A stretch of DNA of 64,000 nucleotides, from positions 140,830 through 204,829 of the forward strand of contig CAKOSO010000002.1 of assembly GCA_934102355.1 (NCBI GenBank), given 5' to 3'. The stretch is from an uncultured Bacilli bacterium (GTDB taxonomy: Bacteria > Bacillota_I > Bacilli_A > RF39 > UBA660). Every line of letters begins with the position of its first letter. Positions within the stretch are counted from its first letter, which is position 1. The notes under the pieces were generated by a model, which ran no database searches, was not told where the DNA came from, and saw only the letters and a program-made list of their open reading frames with translations. The position numbers were made by a program, and so were the translations under genes. Positions 55,072 through 62,669 of this stretch are shown here, one piece after another.

Positions 55072-55500
55072 ATGGCAATTGTTAGTTATAATACAAAGGA
55101 AAGAGAACTTTTGGCTAGACTTATGAGAGCTGAGGCGTTAGGCGAGGGTGATCTAGGGATGTTAATGGTTGGTAATGTTATTATTAACCGTGTTCTTGCT
55201 GATTGTTTGACTTTTAAAAATATAAGAAGTATTACAGATGTTGTTTATCAAAATCCTGGCGGTTTTTCTGGTATTAATTCTTCTTTATTTGTTGGAAATC
55301 CTACTACAAAGGAACTTGAACTTGCTGATAGGATTTTAAGAGGAGAGTATTACCATCCAGCTACTAATGCTTTGTGGTTTTACTCTCCAAAAAGTGGAGA
55401 GTCATGTGTTGCTTTATGGTATGATCAGAGAAATTCTGGTAGATATAAGAATCATTGTTTCTATATACCGTATCAGGGTGTGTGTAAGGCGTTACATTAA
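55072..55500 (+). CDS. cwlJ: Spore cortex-lytic cell wall hydrolase CwlJ
   Basis: 142 residues, the same length as B. subtilis CwlJ and, like it, without a signal peptide. From memory it aligns end to end: LLARLMRAEALGEGDLGMLMVGNVIINRV (conserved Glu of the Hydrolase_2/SleB domain), ADCLTFKNIRSITDVVYQ, ALWFY, and RYKNHCFYIPYQGVCKAL at the end. In Bacillus it is made in the mother cell and degrades spore cortex during germination. Start ATG 55072 after AGGTGAT. With spo0A it argues for real sporulation. Faces the LysM amidase across a shared terminator. Confidence 0.9.
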   Translation: MAIVSYNTKERELLARLMRAEALGEGDLGMLMVGNVIINRVLADCLTFKNIRSITDVVYQNPGGFSGINSSLFVGNPTTKELELADRILRGEYYHPATNALWFYSPKSGESCVALWYDQRNSGRYKNHCFYIPYQGVCKALH

Positions 55501-55528
55501 AAAAGTTTCGGTAAAGGAAACTTTTTTT
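55499..55528. terminator. Bidirectional terminator between cwlJ and LysM amidase
   Basis: AAAAAAGTTTC (55499-55509), 7-nt loop, GAAACTTTTTTT (55517-55528). Overlaps both stop codons. Confidence 0.85.
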
Positions 55529-56744
55529 AATTTGGTATTAATAATGTTTGCCCAATACTTAGCGTTGTGTTGGTAAGGTTATTTAATTTTACTAAATCAT
55601 CGACAGTTGTATTGAATGAATTTGCTATTTTCCATAATGAGTCACCTTTTTTAACTGTATATGTTTTAGTACTTCCTGTAGTTGTTGATGGGATAATTAA
55701 TGTTTGCCCTATTGATAGTAGATTTGATGTTAGATTGTTGGCATCTTTTAATTCTTGAACTGTTATGTTGTGTTTTTTGGCAATATTCCATAAGGAATCA
55801 CCTGATTTTACTGTGTATTTAGTTGTTGTTTCACTTGGTGTTGTTGTTCCTGTTTTTTTACCTGGAATTATTAGTTGCTGTCCAATTGTTAATATATTTG
55901 AAGTTAAGTTATTAGCGCTTTTTAACTCGTTAACTGTAATTCCATAGTTGTTTGCAATAAGCCATAAAGAATCGCCTTTTTTAACTGTGTATGTTGTTCC
56001 ATTTGTAGTTTCTTTTTTTGTAGGAATAAGTAAGTTTTGACCAATAGATAATGTATTTGATGTTAGATTATTAGCTTTTTTTAGTTCATCAACAGTAATT
56101 CCATAGTTGTTTGCAATAAGCCATAAAGAATCACCTTTTTTGACTGTATAATAGTTTTCTCCAGGTACAAAGTATGGTGTTCCAGTATACTCAGCTACAG
56201 CTTTTACTACTGCTTCTGCATAATCTAATATATTATTTTTAAGTTGGCTAACATCATCTTTAGTAGAATCTAGAAAACCATATTCTACTAGTATTGGTTC
56301 TGTATTTCCTGTTTCTCTATGAATAAAATAATAATCTTTTGAAGTATTTTCAGGAAGTCTTCTTTGATAGTACTTTCTCGTATTTTGACCTTTTTTTCCG
56401 ATTTCTTCTAATGTTTTTTTTGCAAGTGTATCATTATTTCTTAATGCATAGATTACTTCGGCACCATCGCCACCTCCTGCATTTATGTGATTCGAAATTA
56501 CTATTACATTCGGGTCATTTCCATATGCATTTAATATTCTGTTTACTCTTTCTTTTTTTGATAGTGTTTCATCGCTATCTCTTGTTAGTGTTACTGGTAG
56601 TCCTAATTGTTTAAATCTATCATACATATATTTTGCTGCTCTTAAAGTATAGTCTTTTTCAATTATTCCATTTCCAGATGCACCAGGATCATCTCCGCCA
56701 TGACCTGCATCTACTACTATTCCTTTTACTTTTCTATAATCCAT
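55527..56744 (-). CDS. N-acetylmuramoyl-L-alanine amidase with four LysM domains, no signal peptide
   Basis: 405 residues from ATG 56744, the codon after AGGTGATCAAA; the GTG three codons earlier is in the RBS. The Amidase_3 domain (about 8-188) has zinc ligands in VVDAGHGG, GIIEKDY and ISNHINAG, and the catalytic Glu in LVEYGFLD. Four LysM repeats follow (about 199-242, 252-294, 310-353, 363-405), each starting YTVKKGDSLW or similar, with Thr/Ser-rich linkers. No signal peptide or membrane helix is present. In B. subtilis, CwlC is a similar unsecreted amidase that lyses the mother cell; here, next to cwlJ, that role is a fair inference. Confidence 0.9.
   Translation of the reverse strand: MDYRKVKGIVVDAGHGGDDPGASGNGIIEKDYTLRAAKYMYDRFKQLGLPVTLTRDSDETLSKKERVNRILNAYGNDPNVIVISNHINAGGGDGAEVIYALRNNDTLAKKTLEEIGKKGQNTRKYYQRRLPENTSKDYYFIHRETGNTEPILVEYGFLDSTKDDVSQLKNNILDYAEAVVKAVAEYTGTPYFVPGENYYTVKKGDSLWLIANNYGITVDELKKANNLTSNTLSIGQNLLIPTKKETTNGTTYTVKKGDSLWLIANNYGITVNELKSANNLTSNILTIGQQLIIPGKKTGTTTPSETTTKYTVKSGDSLWNIAKKHNITVQELKDANNLTSNLLSIGQTLIIPSTTTGSTKTYTVKKGDSLWKIANSFNTTVDDLVKLNNLTNTTLSIGQTLLIPN
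55530..56153 (-). repeat. Four tandem LysM-coding repeats
   Basis: Four units of 150-165 bp. The two nearest the amidase domain are almost identical, sharing for example gcaataagccataaagaatc at both 55956-55975 and 56118-56137, which suggests a recent internal duplication. Confidence 0.8.
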
Positions 56745-56808
56745 TTTGATCACCTAGAATATTGTATGCTTTAGTTAGTGTTTCGCTACTTTATAACAAA
56801 ATATAACA

Positions 56809-56837
56809 TTGAATTATATTTATATTTTTTATATAAT
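56809..56837 (+). promoter_or_regulatory. Promoter of the ZIP gene
   Basis: TTGAAT (56809-56814), 17-bp spacer, TATAAT (56832-56837). Confidence 0.65.
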
Positions 56838-56857
56838 GTTTTTGATAGGAGGAATAT

Positions 56858-57598
56858 ATGGGACTATTAATTACATTTATTCTTGGAATTTTCACATTAC
56901 TTGGAACTTTTATAGCTCTGTTTATAAAAAATAGTAAAAAGTTTATTTCATTTTCTATAGGTATGGCTTTTGGAGTTATGCTTATGCTTATTATTTTTGA
57001 TCTTGCACCTGAAGTTGTTGAAATATTTTTTGGTAAATTTACTGATATTTTGGCAGTTGCTTTAATTATTGTATTTTCTTTATCTGGAATTTTTTTGCTT
57101 AAAGGATTTGATGTATTTGTACCTGATCATGAACATGATAAAAAACATGATGATAAGAATTTATTTCATATAGGTATTGTATCTTCAGTTGCTTTGGTTT
57201 TGCATAATATAATTGAAGGTATGGCTGTATATAGTGTTTATCAAAATAATCCATCTACTTCATTGTTATTATGTATTGGAGTAGGTCTTCATAATATTCC
57301 GTTGGGAATGGTTATTTCTGCTATGTTTTATGATCATAATAAGAATAAAGCTAAAACAATTTTTATTAGTTTTTTAATATCTTTATCAACATTTGTAGGT
57401 GGATTTATTATGTTACTATTAAGTTCTGTTATAAGTGAGTTATTTTTAGGTGTTTTACTTGCTGTAACTTTAGGTATGATAATTTATATTTCATTCTTTG
57501 AATTATTAACTCATATTGTAAAAGATTCAAATAAGAAGTATTCCTTGATTGGAATATTTGTTGGAGTTTTAGTTATTTTGTTATCATTAATTTTTTAA
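56858..57598 (+). CDS. ZIP family metal transporter
   Basis: 246 residues, about eight membrane helices. ZIP signatures in the middle helices: VALVLHNIIEGMAV and CIGVGLHNIPLGMVISAMFYD, which build the binuclear metal site. A His/Asp-rich loop (VPDHEHDKKHDD, about residues 85-97) lies between helices 3 and 4. Takes up Zn2+ or another divalent metal. RBS AGGAGG. Convergent with the small membrane gene at 57595, whose stop codon overlaps this one. Confidence 0.9.
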   Translation: MGLLITFILGIFTLLGTFIALFIKNSKKFISFSIGMAFGVMLMLIIFDLAPEVVEIFFGKFTDILAVALIIVFSLSGIFLLKGFDVFVPDHEHDKKHDDKNLFHIGIVSSVALVLHNIIEGMAVYSVYQNNPSTSLLLCIGVGLHNIPLGMVISAMFYDHNKNKAKTIFISFLISLSTFVGGFIMLLLSSVISELFLGVLLAVTLGMIIYISFFELLTHIVKDSNKKYSLIGIFVGVLVILLSLIF

Positions 57599-57969
57599 AT
57601 TATTGAATTTTCTATACTTGCAATTGAATCTTCTGACGTTAGTGCTATATATAAACCAATTAAAGCAGGAATTAAAAGAGTATAACTTGAAAATATTTGA
57701 AGTTTATAGTTTTTTAATTTCTTGTTTTTTTGTTTTGCTACATTGTATCCTTCTGTGTTAGAAACTATAGATATAATTACTATTGCAATAGCAAGAATTC
57801 TATTTGATATATTTATTTTTTGGACATCTCTTTTATTTATAAAACCTTTATTTTTATATTCTTCTTTTTTATTGTATGTTAATATAATTCCAATTAATAT
57901 ACTTATTATTAATAGGGTAGATGAAGCAAGGTCTAAATTTAGTAGTTTATATTCTTTAATATTGTTCAT
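57595..57969 (-). CDS. Small membrane protein, unknown
   Basis: 124 residues with three hydrophobic helices (about 15-32, 55-68, 90-112) and basic loops (YNKKEEYKNKGFINKRD, AKQKNKKLKNYKLQ). No Shine-Dalgarno precedes the ATG; a TATAAT on the minus strand (57980-57975) would put the transcript start on or next to the ATG, so the mRNA may be leaderless. A palindrome overlaps this region. Ends 4 bp inside the ZIP gene's end. Not recognised. Confidence 0.55.
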   Translation of the reverse strand: MNNIKEYKLLNLDLASSTLLIISILIGIILTYNKKEEYKNKGFINKRDVQKINISNRILAIAIVIISIVSNTEGYNVAKQKNKKLKNYKLQIFSSYTLLIPALIGLYIALTSEDSIASIENSII

Positions 57970-57977
57970 AATAAATT

Positions 57978-58000
57978 ATATGACAAAAAAATTGTCATAT
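57978..58000. promoter_or_regulatory. Perfect palindrome upstream of two divergent genes
   Basis: ATATGACAA (57978-57986), five A, TTGTCATAT (57992-58000). It overlaps the -10 of the minus-strand gene and lies just before the CIRCE element, so it is a candidate operator. Confidence 0.5.
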
Positions 58001-58001
58001 T

Positions 58002-58028
58002 TTAGCACTTGATATTGACAAGTGCTAA
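58002..58028. promoter_or_regulatory. CIRCE element (HrcA operator)
   Basis: TTAGCACTT (58002-58010), 9-bp spacer, AAGTGCTAA (58020-58028), differing from the CIRCE consensus (TTAGCACTC-N9-GAGTGCTAA) only by one symmetric base pair. It overlaps the hsp20 promoter. Confidence 0.9.
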
Positions 58029-58043
58029 AATTAGTGCTATAAC
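58015..58043 (+). promoter_or_regulatory. Promoter of hsp20
   Basis: TTGACA (58015-58020) inside the CIRCE element, 17-bp spacer, TATAAC (58038-58043). HrcA binding would block RNA polymerase. A second half-site TTAGTGCTA follows at 58031-58039. Confidence 0.7.
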
Positions 58044-58086
58044 ATAATTGTAAGTGATAGATAGCTTACACAAGGAGGAATGAAAA

Positions 58087-58476
58087 ATGAGTTTAGTACC
58101 TAAAAAGATTTTCTTTGATGACTTTTTTGATGACTTTATGCCAACAACAAAAACTATGGATATGAAATGTGATATCTATGAGGAAGGAAAGAACTATATT
58201 ATTGAGCTAGATGCTCCAGGATTTGATAAAAAAGATATTAGTATAGATGTTGATAATAAATATTTAACTATTTCTGCAAATCATGAAAGTTCTGAAGATG
58301 AAAGCGATAGAAATTATATAAGAAAAGAAAGATCATATACAAATATGTCTAGAAGTTTCTATATCGGTTCTGTTGATGAGAAGGATATTAAAGCTAATTT
58401 TAAAGATGGTATATTAAAAGTAGTTGTTCCTAAAGAAGAAAAAGTCGATAATAAAAAGAAAATTGAAATAGAATAA
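58087..58476 (+). CDS. hsp20: Small heat-shock protein, Hsp20 family
   Basis: 129 residues. Alpha-crystallin domain from about 27 to 120: CDIYEEGKNYIIELDAPGFDKKDISIDVDNKYLTISA, YTNMSRSFYIGSVDEKDIKANFKDGILKVVVPK; ends in an IEIE motif of I-x-I type. ATP-independent holdase for unfolded proteins. RBS AAGGAGGAA. Control by HrcA through a CIRCE element is clear from the upstream DNA; in many Firmicutes CIRCE controls groESL and dnaK instead. Confidence 0.94.
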   Translation: MSLVPKKIFFDDFFDDFMPTTKTMDMKCDIYEEGKNYIIELDAPGFDKKDISIDVDNKYLTISANHESSEDESDRNYIRKERSYTNMSRSFYIGSVDEKDIKANFKDGILKVVVPKEEKVDNKKKIEIE

Positions 58477-58502
58477 AGTATTGTAACTTTTTTCTTAAAT
58501 AT

Positions 58503-58528
58503 AGTATAGCCTTTGGCTATACTTTTTT
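58503..58528 (+). terminator. Terminator after hsp20
   Basis: AGTATAGCC (58503-58511), loop TTT, GGCTATACT (58515-58523), then T-run. Confidence 0.88.
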
Positions 58529-58609
58529 ATATTTTATATTTTGTGTTTTTTAAATTTATTGATTTTTTAGTGCTTTTAAGTTATATTTATATAGAAAGTA
58601 GATGATAAT

Positions 58610-59362
58610 ATGAATAATGATTTTGGTAATTATGATCCTAATGATGATGCTAGTAATGCTTTTGATAGTGTAGAAGGTGGAAGTTTTAGCGAAAGTGTAA
58701 GTGATTCAAATCAATATCAAGAGGTAGGTTTTAAATCTTATAAAGATAATAAATCTATTATTAAACTTGTTATTATTGGTGGAGCAGTTCTTATATTTTT
58801 AATTGCTATTTTTGTGGTTTTAAAACTTACTATGAATAAGGTAAAACTTGAAGGGGTAGAAATTGGCTCTGTTGATGAATTTTTATATGTTGACGAAGAA
58901 GTTGATGTATCTTTAAAAGCTTTAGGTAGTGGAAAACTTTCTGGTACAAAATATTCTATTGTAGATGATAACAATTTATTAACTATTACAAATAATGAGC
59001 TTAGTGGAGCTAGTGCTAGTACAAAAATTGTTGCTAATAAGATTGGCAGAACTTCAATTAATGTTACTGCTCAACTTGGTAGTGTTAAAAAATCTACTAG
59101 TAAGGATATAGTTGTTTGTAAAAAACTTAATGAAGAAGATATACCAAAAGAATTTAATGTTTCAGTTGGTTCTGCTAAGCTTTTAGATGTAGAACTTGGT
59201 ATTGATGATTTATGTTATGGTGATATCGTTTTTGAATCAGCAAATTCTGATATTGCTACAGTTGATAATTATGGTAAAATAACTGGAGTTAAACAAGGAT
59301 CTGCTGTTGTAACAGTTAGTGATAAAGATACTGCGGTTTCAGTTAAGGTCACTGTTAATTAA
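58610..59362 (+). CDS. Membrane-anchored Ig-like (Big_2) domain protein
   Basis: 250 residues. An acidic, Asn/Asp/Ser-rich cytoplasmic N-terminus (1-43), one membrane helix (48-71), then beta-rich outer modules; the last (about 175-250) ends as a Big_2 domain: VFESANSDIATVDNYGKITGVKQGSAVVTVSDKD. An earlier degenerate copy covers about 80-165. Such domains mediate adhesion or wall binding. Weak RBS (AGATGATAA). Alone, with a terminator after it. Confidence 0.75.
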   Translation: MNNDFGNYDPNDDASNAFDSVEGGSFSESVSDSNQYQEVGFKSYKDNKSIIKLVIIGGAVLIFLIAIFVVLKLTMNKVKLEGVEIGSVDEFLYVDEEVDVSLKALGSGKLSGTKYSIVDDNNLLTITNNELSGASASTKIVANKIGRTSINVTAQLGSVKKSTSKDIVVCKKLNEEDIPKEFNVSVGSAKLLDVELGIDDLCYGDIVFESANSDIATVDNYGKITGVKQGSAVVTVSDKDTAVSVKVTVN

Positions 59363-59375
59363 AAATAATTATATT

Positions 59376-59402
59376 ATTCTACACTTATGTGTAGAATTTT
59401 TT
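59376..59402 (+). terminator. Terminator after the Ig-like protein gene
   Basis: ATTCTACAC (59376-59384), loop TTAT, GTGTAGAAT (59389-59397), then T-run. Confidence 0.88.
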
Positions 59403-59454
59403 TGTTTGCAAGTATTTTTTAAAAAAATTAGTTAATACTAGGAATGGTGATTTT

Positions 59455-60162
59455 ATGGCAAAAGATTTACTTATAGTTACAGCAAGAGCTGTTCTTTCTT
59501 TAATTACATTGTTTTTAGTTACTAAGATGATAGGAAAAAAACAGGTTTCTCAGCTTAGTTTGTTTGATTATGTAATAGGAATTTCTATTGGTAATTTTGC
59601 AGCAGAGATGACGGTTAATTTGGATTCAAATATGTTATTTGGTACTATTGCTGTTATAATATTTGGTGTTGTTGCTTATGCTATATCGGTTTTAACTATG
59701 AAAAGTATTCATTTAAGAAGATATTTCATGGGAATTCCTACTGTTTTAATTGAAAAAGGAAAACTTATGGAAGATGCAATGCGTAAGGTTAAGTTTGATG
59801 TAAATGATTTATTAGAGCAATGTAGAGAAAGTGGTTATTTTAATATTTCTGATATTAATTATGCGATATTAGAGAGCAATGGAAAGGTGAGTTTTCTTCC
59901 TAATGATAAAAAAAGACCTGCTACTATTGAAGAACTTAGTGTTAAACCGAAGAGAACCGGGATATGTGCTAATGTAATTATTGATGGAAATATTATGAAA
60001 GAGAATTTAAAAAATTCTAATAAGAAAGAATCTTGGCTTTTAAATGAACTTAAAAGTAAAAAAATTGATTATAAAGATGTATTATTGGCAACTTTAGATG
60101 TAGATGATAAGTTAAATTTTTATATGAAAAATAAGAATACTAGTGATGATGTTTTAGAGTAA
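59455..60162 (+). CDS. DUF421 (YetF-like) membrane protein
   Basis: 235 residues. Three N-terminal membrane helices with FLVTKMIGKKQVSQLSLFDYVIGISIGNFAAEM and a soluble C-terminal domain with PTVLIEKGKLMEDAMRKVKFDVNDLLEQCRESGYFNISDINYAILESNGKVSFLP, all typical of DUF421. Family is common in Bacillus; role not settled. RBS GGTGAT. Possibly transcribed with the two genes that follow. Confidence 0.85.
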   Translation: MAKDLLIVTARAVLSLITLFLVTKMIGKKQVSQLSLFDYVIGISIGNFAAEMTVNLDSNMLFGTIAVIIFGVVAYAISVLTMKSIHLRRYFMGIPTVLIEKGKLMEDAMRKVKFDVNDLLEQCRESGYFNISDINYAILESNGKVSFLPNDKKRPATIEELSVKPKRTGICANVIIDGNIMKENLKNSNKKESWLLNELKSKKIDYKDVLLATLDVDDKLNFYMKNKNTSDDVLE

Positions 60163-60209
60163 TTTACAAAATATTTTCTTTATGTTAATATATTTATTAG
60201 AGGTATGAT

Positions 60210-60620
60210 ATGAAGAAAGTATTTTTTTTGATATTTATATTTGTATTTATGGTTGTTGTATTTTTTATAGATCCGTATAAGAATAGTAAGTTTGCATCTA
60301 CTGCTATAGATTCATGGTTTAGTTATAAAAATGGCAATGATGATCTTGGTAAAACAAGAAGAAAGTTAGAAAATATAAATATAATTAAAGAGAAAAAATG
60401 TAAATATAAAGAGCATAAAAACAACATATATATTTATGAGTGTAATATTGTTTATTCTCCGATAGGAGAGACTGTTATACCTCTAGCTAAGAACGAATCT
60501 ATTGATGTAATTGTTGCTTTGACTTTTAATAAAGATGATTATAAATATAGAGTTTATAGTTCAAAAGCTGATAAAGATGTTTATAAAAATGATTTAGAAT
60601 TAGGATATGGAAAGGAGTAA
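60210..60620 (+). CDS. Small membrane-anchored protein, unknown
   Basis: 136 residues. N-terminal hydrophobic segment (4-21), then an outer part with two Cys (KCKYKEHKNNIYIYEC, a possible disulphide) and VIPLAKNESIDVIVALTFNKDDYKYRVYSS. No known domain. RBS AGAGG. Four bases before the DUF308 gene. Confidence 0.6.
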   Translation: MKKVFFLIFIFVFMVVVFFIDPYKNSKFASTAIDSWFSYKNGNDDLGKTRRKLENINIIKEKKCKYKEHKNNIYIYECNIVYSPIGETVIPLAKNESIDVIVALTFNKDDYKYRVYSSKADKDVYKNDLELGYGKE

Positions 60621-60623
60621 TAT

Positions 60624-61151
60624 ATGGCTAAGAAGATTTGGACATATATAATTGGAGCTTTATTTATTGTAGCGGGTATTTTCTTTTTAATTAATCCATC
60701 ACAGAGTTTTAATAGTTTAATTCATTATGTTGGTATTGTATTTACTGTGTTTGGTATTTTAGGAATTATATCTTCATTATTTAATAAGAGTTTTGTAGGA
60801 AATAGTTTCTTTATTTCTGGGATACTTGCTTTGATAATTGGTCTTATTTTGGTATTTAATGGTGGAGTTACGATTAAGTTTATTTCAATATTATTTGCAG
60901 TATGGCTTATCTTGTCATCAATACTAACTATGTTTGCAAGTGCATTTTTTACTGCAGCAGGAGTTTTATCAACAAGAGTGTTAATAACTAGTATTTTAAA
61001 ACTTATATGTGGAATACTTATTATAACTACTCCAATACTTACATTTATTTTTTCAGGATTAGTACTAGGAATAATATTTATATTTATTGGATTAGGAGTA
61101 ATATTTGGAGTAAAAGAAGAGGATACTGTTTACAAAGTAAGAGTTAAGTAA
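60624..61151 (+). CDS. HdeD-like (DUF308) membrane protein
   Basis: 175 residues, six membrane helices in three pairs with the HdeD/DUF308 pattern GALFIVAGIFFLINPSQS, VFGILGIISSLF and LICGILIITTPILTFIFSGLVLGIIFIFIGLGVIFG. In E. coli HdeD is linked to acid stress; role here unknown. RBS AAAGGAG, inside the end of the previous gene. Confidence 0.78.
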   Translation: MAKKIWTYIIGALFIVAGIFFLINPSQSFNSLIHYVGIVFTVFGILGIISSLFNKSFVGNSFFISGILALIIGLILVFNGGVTIKFISILFAVWLILSSILTMFASAFFTAAGVLSTRVLITSILKLICGILIITTPILTFIFSGLVLGIIFIFIGLGVIFGVKEEDTVYKVRVK

Positions 61152-61217
61152 GATTTAGTTTAATAAAAATCTTTACTATGCTCTTTTTTTTATGCTATGA
61201 TATTTTTGGTGATATAA

Positions 61218-61670
61218 ATGGAATACAAAATAACAATTCATGATGAATATGAAACAATTGAACTAGCAGAAAATATTGAATCTGAAAAGTTTCCAAATAT
61301 GGTTATATGTCTTAATGGTGATTTAGGTAGTGGTAAAACAGTTTTTACAAAAGGTTTTGCTAATGCTTTAGGAATAGATGAAGTTATTACTAGTCCTACT
61401 TTTAACATAGTAAAGGAATATTATAGTGGAGAAGCTCCTTTATTTCATATGGATGTTTATAGATTAGATGAATCTAGTGTTGAAATAAATTTTCAAGAGT
61501 ATTTTACTAAAAATGGTGTTTCTATTATAGAGTGGTCAGATTTAATAAAAGATGAATTACCTAAAGAAAGACTTGAAATAACTTTTAGAATAGTTGATGA
61601 AAATACTAGAATTTTGATTATTAGACCATTTGGTAAAAAATATGAAGACTTATGTGAGGCTGTTTTATGA
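61218..61670 (+). CDS. tsaE: tRNA t6A synthesis ATPase TsaE
   Basis: 150 residues. Walker A GDLGSGKT (residues 34-41), VITSPTFNIVKEY, FHMDVYRLD and IIEWSDLI. ATPase of the TsaBDE complex that makes N6-threonylcarbamoyl-A37 in tRNA. RBS GGTGATA. Overlaps tsaB by four bases (ATGA). Confidence 0.95.
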   Translation: MEYKITIHDEYETIELAENIESEKFPNMVICLNGDLGSGKTVFTKGFANALGIDEVITSPTFNIVKEYYSGEAPLFHMDVYRLDESSVEINFQEYFTKNGVSIIEWSDLIKDELPKERLEITFRIVDENTRILIIRPFGKKYEDLCEAVL

Positions 61671-62302
61671 TAAGTCTTTTTATTGATACTTCTTCTAGTT
61701 GTTTAAATATAGCTTTATTAAATGATAATAATATTATAAAAGTAAAAAGTATTTTACTTGGAAAAGATTTATCTAAAGAAGCTCTTTATGAGATTAAGTG
61801 TTTAATTGAAAGTGCTAATTTAAAACCAAATGACATTGATAGAGTTGTATGTGTTTCAGGGCCTGGTTCGTTTACTGGCCTAAGAGTTGGTGTTACCATT
61901 TCTAAAGTGTTTTGTTTTAGCTTAAATAAACAGCTATATAGTTTATCTACTTTAAGTTTCATGGCTTCTTCTATAAAGGATAGTGATTATATAGTACCTG
62001 TCATAGATGCTAGACGTAATTTTGTTTATGCTGGTATTTATGATAAAAATTATAAAAGTGTTTTAAGTGATAGATATATAGGAATAAATAAATTAAAAGA
62101 GGAAGTTTCTTTACTTAAAGGTAAAATTACATATGTATCAATGGATAATTTTGATGACTTGGATGTTGTTGAATTTGTTCCAGATGTTTCTAATACTTTT
62201 AAGAATATACCTTTAATATTAGAAAATCATTTTATGTTTGAACCTAAATATTTGAAACTTACTGAAGCAGAGGAAAATTTAAATAATGGTTCAGGAAATT
62301 AA
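61667..62302 (+). CDS. tsaB: tRNA t6A synthesis protein TsaB
   Basis: 211 residues. ASKHA-fold paralogue of TsaD: ISLFIDTSSSCLNIALL, VCVSGPGSFTGLRVGVTISKVF, SLSTLSFMA and PVIDARRNFVYAGIYD. Partner of TsaD in the t6A complex. Overlaps tsaE by four bases and rimI by 17. Confidence 0.94.
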   Translation: MISLFIDTSSSCLNIALLNDNNIIKVKSILLGKDLSKEALYEIKCLIESANLKPNDIDRVVCVSGPGSFTGLRVGVTISKVFCFSLNKQLYSLSTLSFMASSIKDSDYIVPVIDARRNFVYAGIYDKNYKSVLSDRYIGINKLKEEVSLLKGKITYVSMDNFDDLDVVEFVPDVSNTFKNIPLILENHFMFEPKYLKLTEAEENLNNGSGN

Positions 62303-62669
62303 AGATTTAAATATTTGTTCTTCTTTTAAGATAATAGGGGATGAAGCGAGTGTATTTTTTCATTTGTTTGGTTATTTTGTTGATAATAATTTAGTTGGTT
62401 TATTAGAGTTTAATCATATGTATGAAAGAATAGAAATAGTAAATATATTTGTGATTGATCAATATAGAAACAAAGGTATTGGTACATCTCTTATGGAAAA
62501 ATTAATTAGTTATGGTAAAGATAATAAGTGTTATAATATAACACTAGAGGTTAATCACAAAAACAGTAATGCTATTTCTTTATATCATAAGTTTGGATTT
62601 GTTGATGTTGCTAAAAGAAATGGTTATTATGATGGTGTTGATGGAATTTTAATGGAGTTGATATTATGA
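62286..62669 (+). CDS. rimI: Ribosomal-protein-alanine N-acetyltransferase RimI-like (GNAT)
   Basis: 127 residues, shorter than the usual 145-150 because the N-terminal part is reduced. GNAT core IVNIFVIDQYRNKGIGTSLMEKLI (acetyl-CoA loop), then LEVNHKNSNAISLYHKFGFVDVAKRNGYY. Lies between tsaB and tsaD as rimI does in many Firmicutes. Overlaps both neighbours (17 and 4 bp). Substrate assignment is by context. Confidence 0.88.
   Translation: MVQEIKDLNICSSFKIIGDEASVFFHLFGYFVDNNLVGLLEFNHMYERIEIVNIFVIDQYRNKGIGTSLMEKLISYGKDNKCYNITLEVNHKNSNAISLYHKFGFVDVAKRNGYYDGVDGILMELIL

Noticed and set aside
55567..56614. Open frames on the plus strand opposite the LysM amidase
   Set aside because: They are antisense to a protein with clear amidase and LysM motifs, and their products look like low-complexity hydrophobic shadows.
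56760..56768. CATACAATA on the minus strand before the LysM amidase, identical to a SigE/SigK -10 motif
   Set aside because: A start 6-8 bases downstream would fall inside the AGGTGAT RBS, and no matching -35 was found at the right distance; coincidence in AT-rich DNA is likely.
57722..58012. Plus-strand frame of 96 codons opposite the small membrane gene at 57595
   Set aside because: It would run through the palindrome and CIRCE region and has no RBS; the minus-strand frame is longer and has typical helix and loop alternation.
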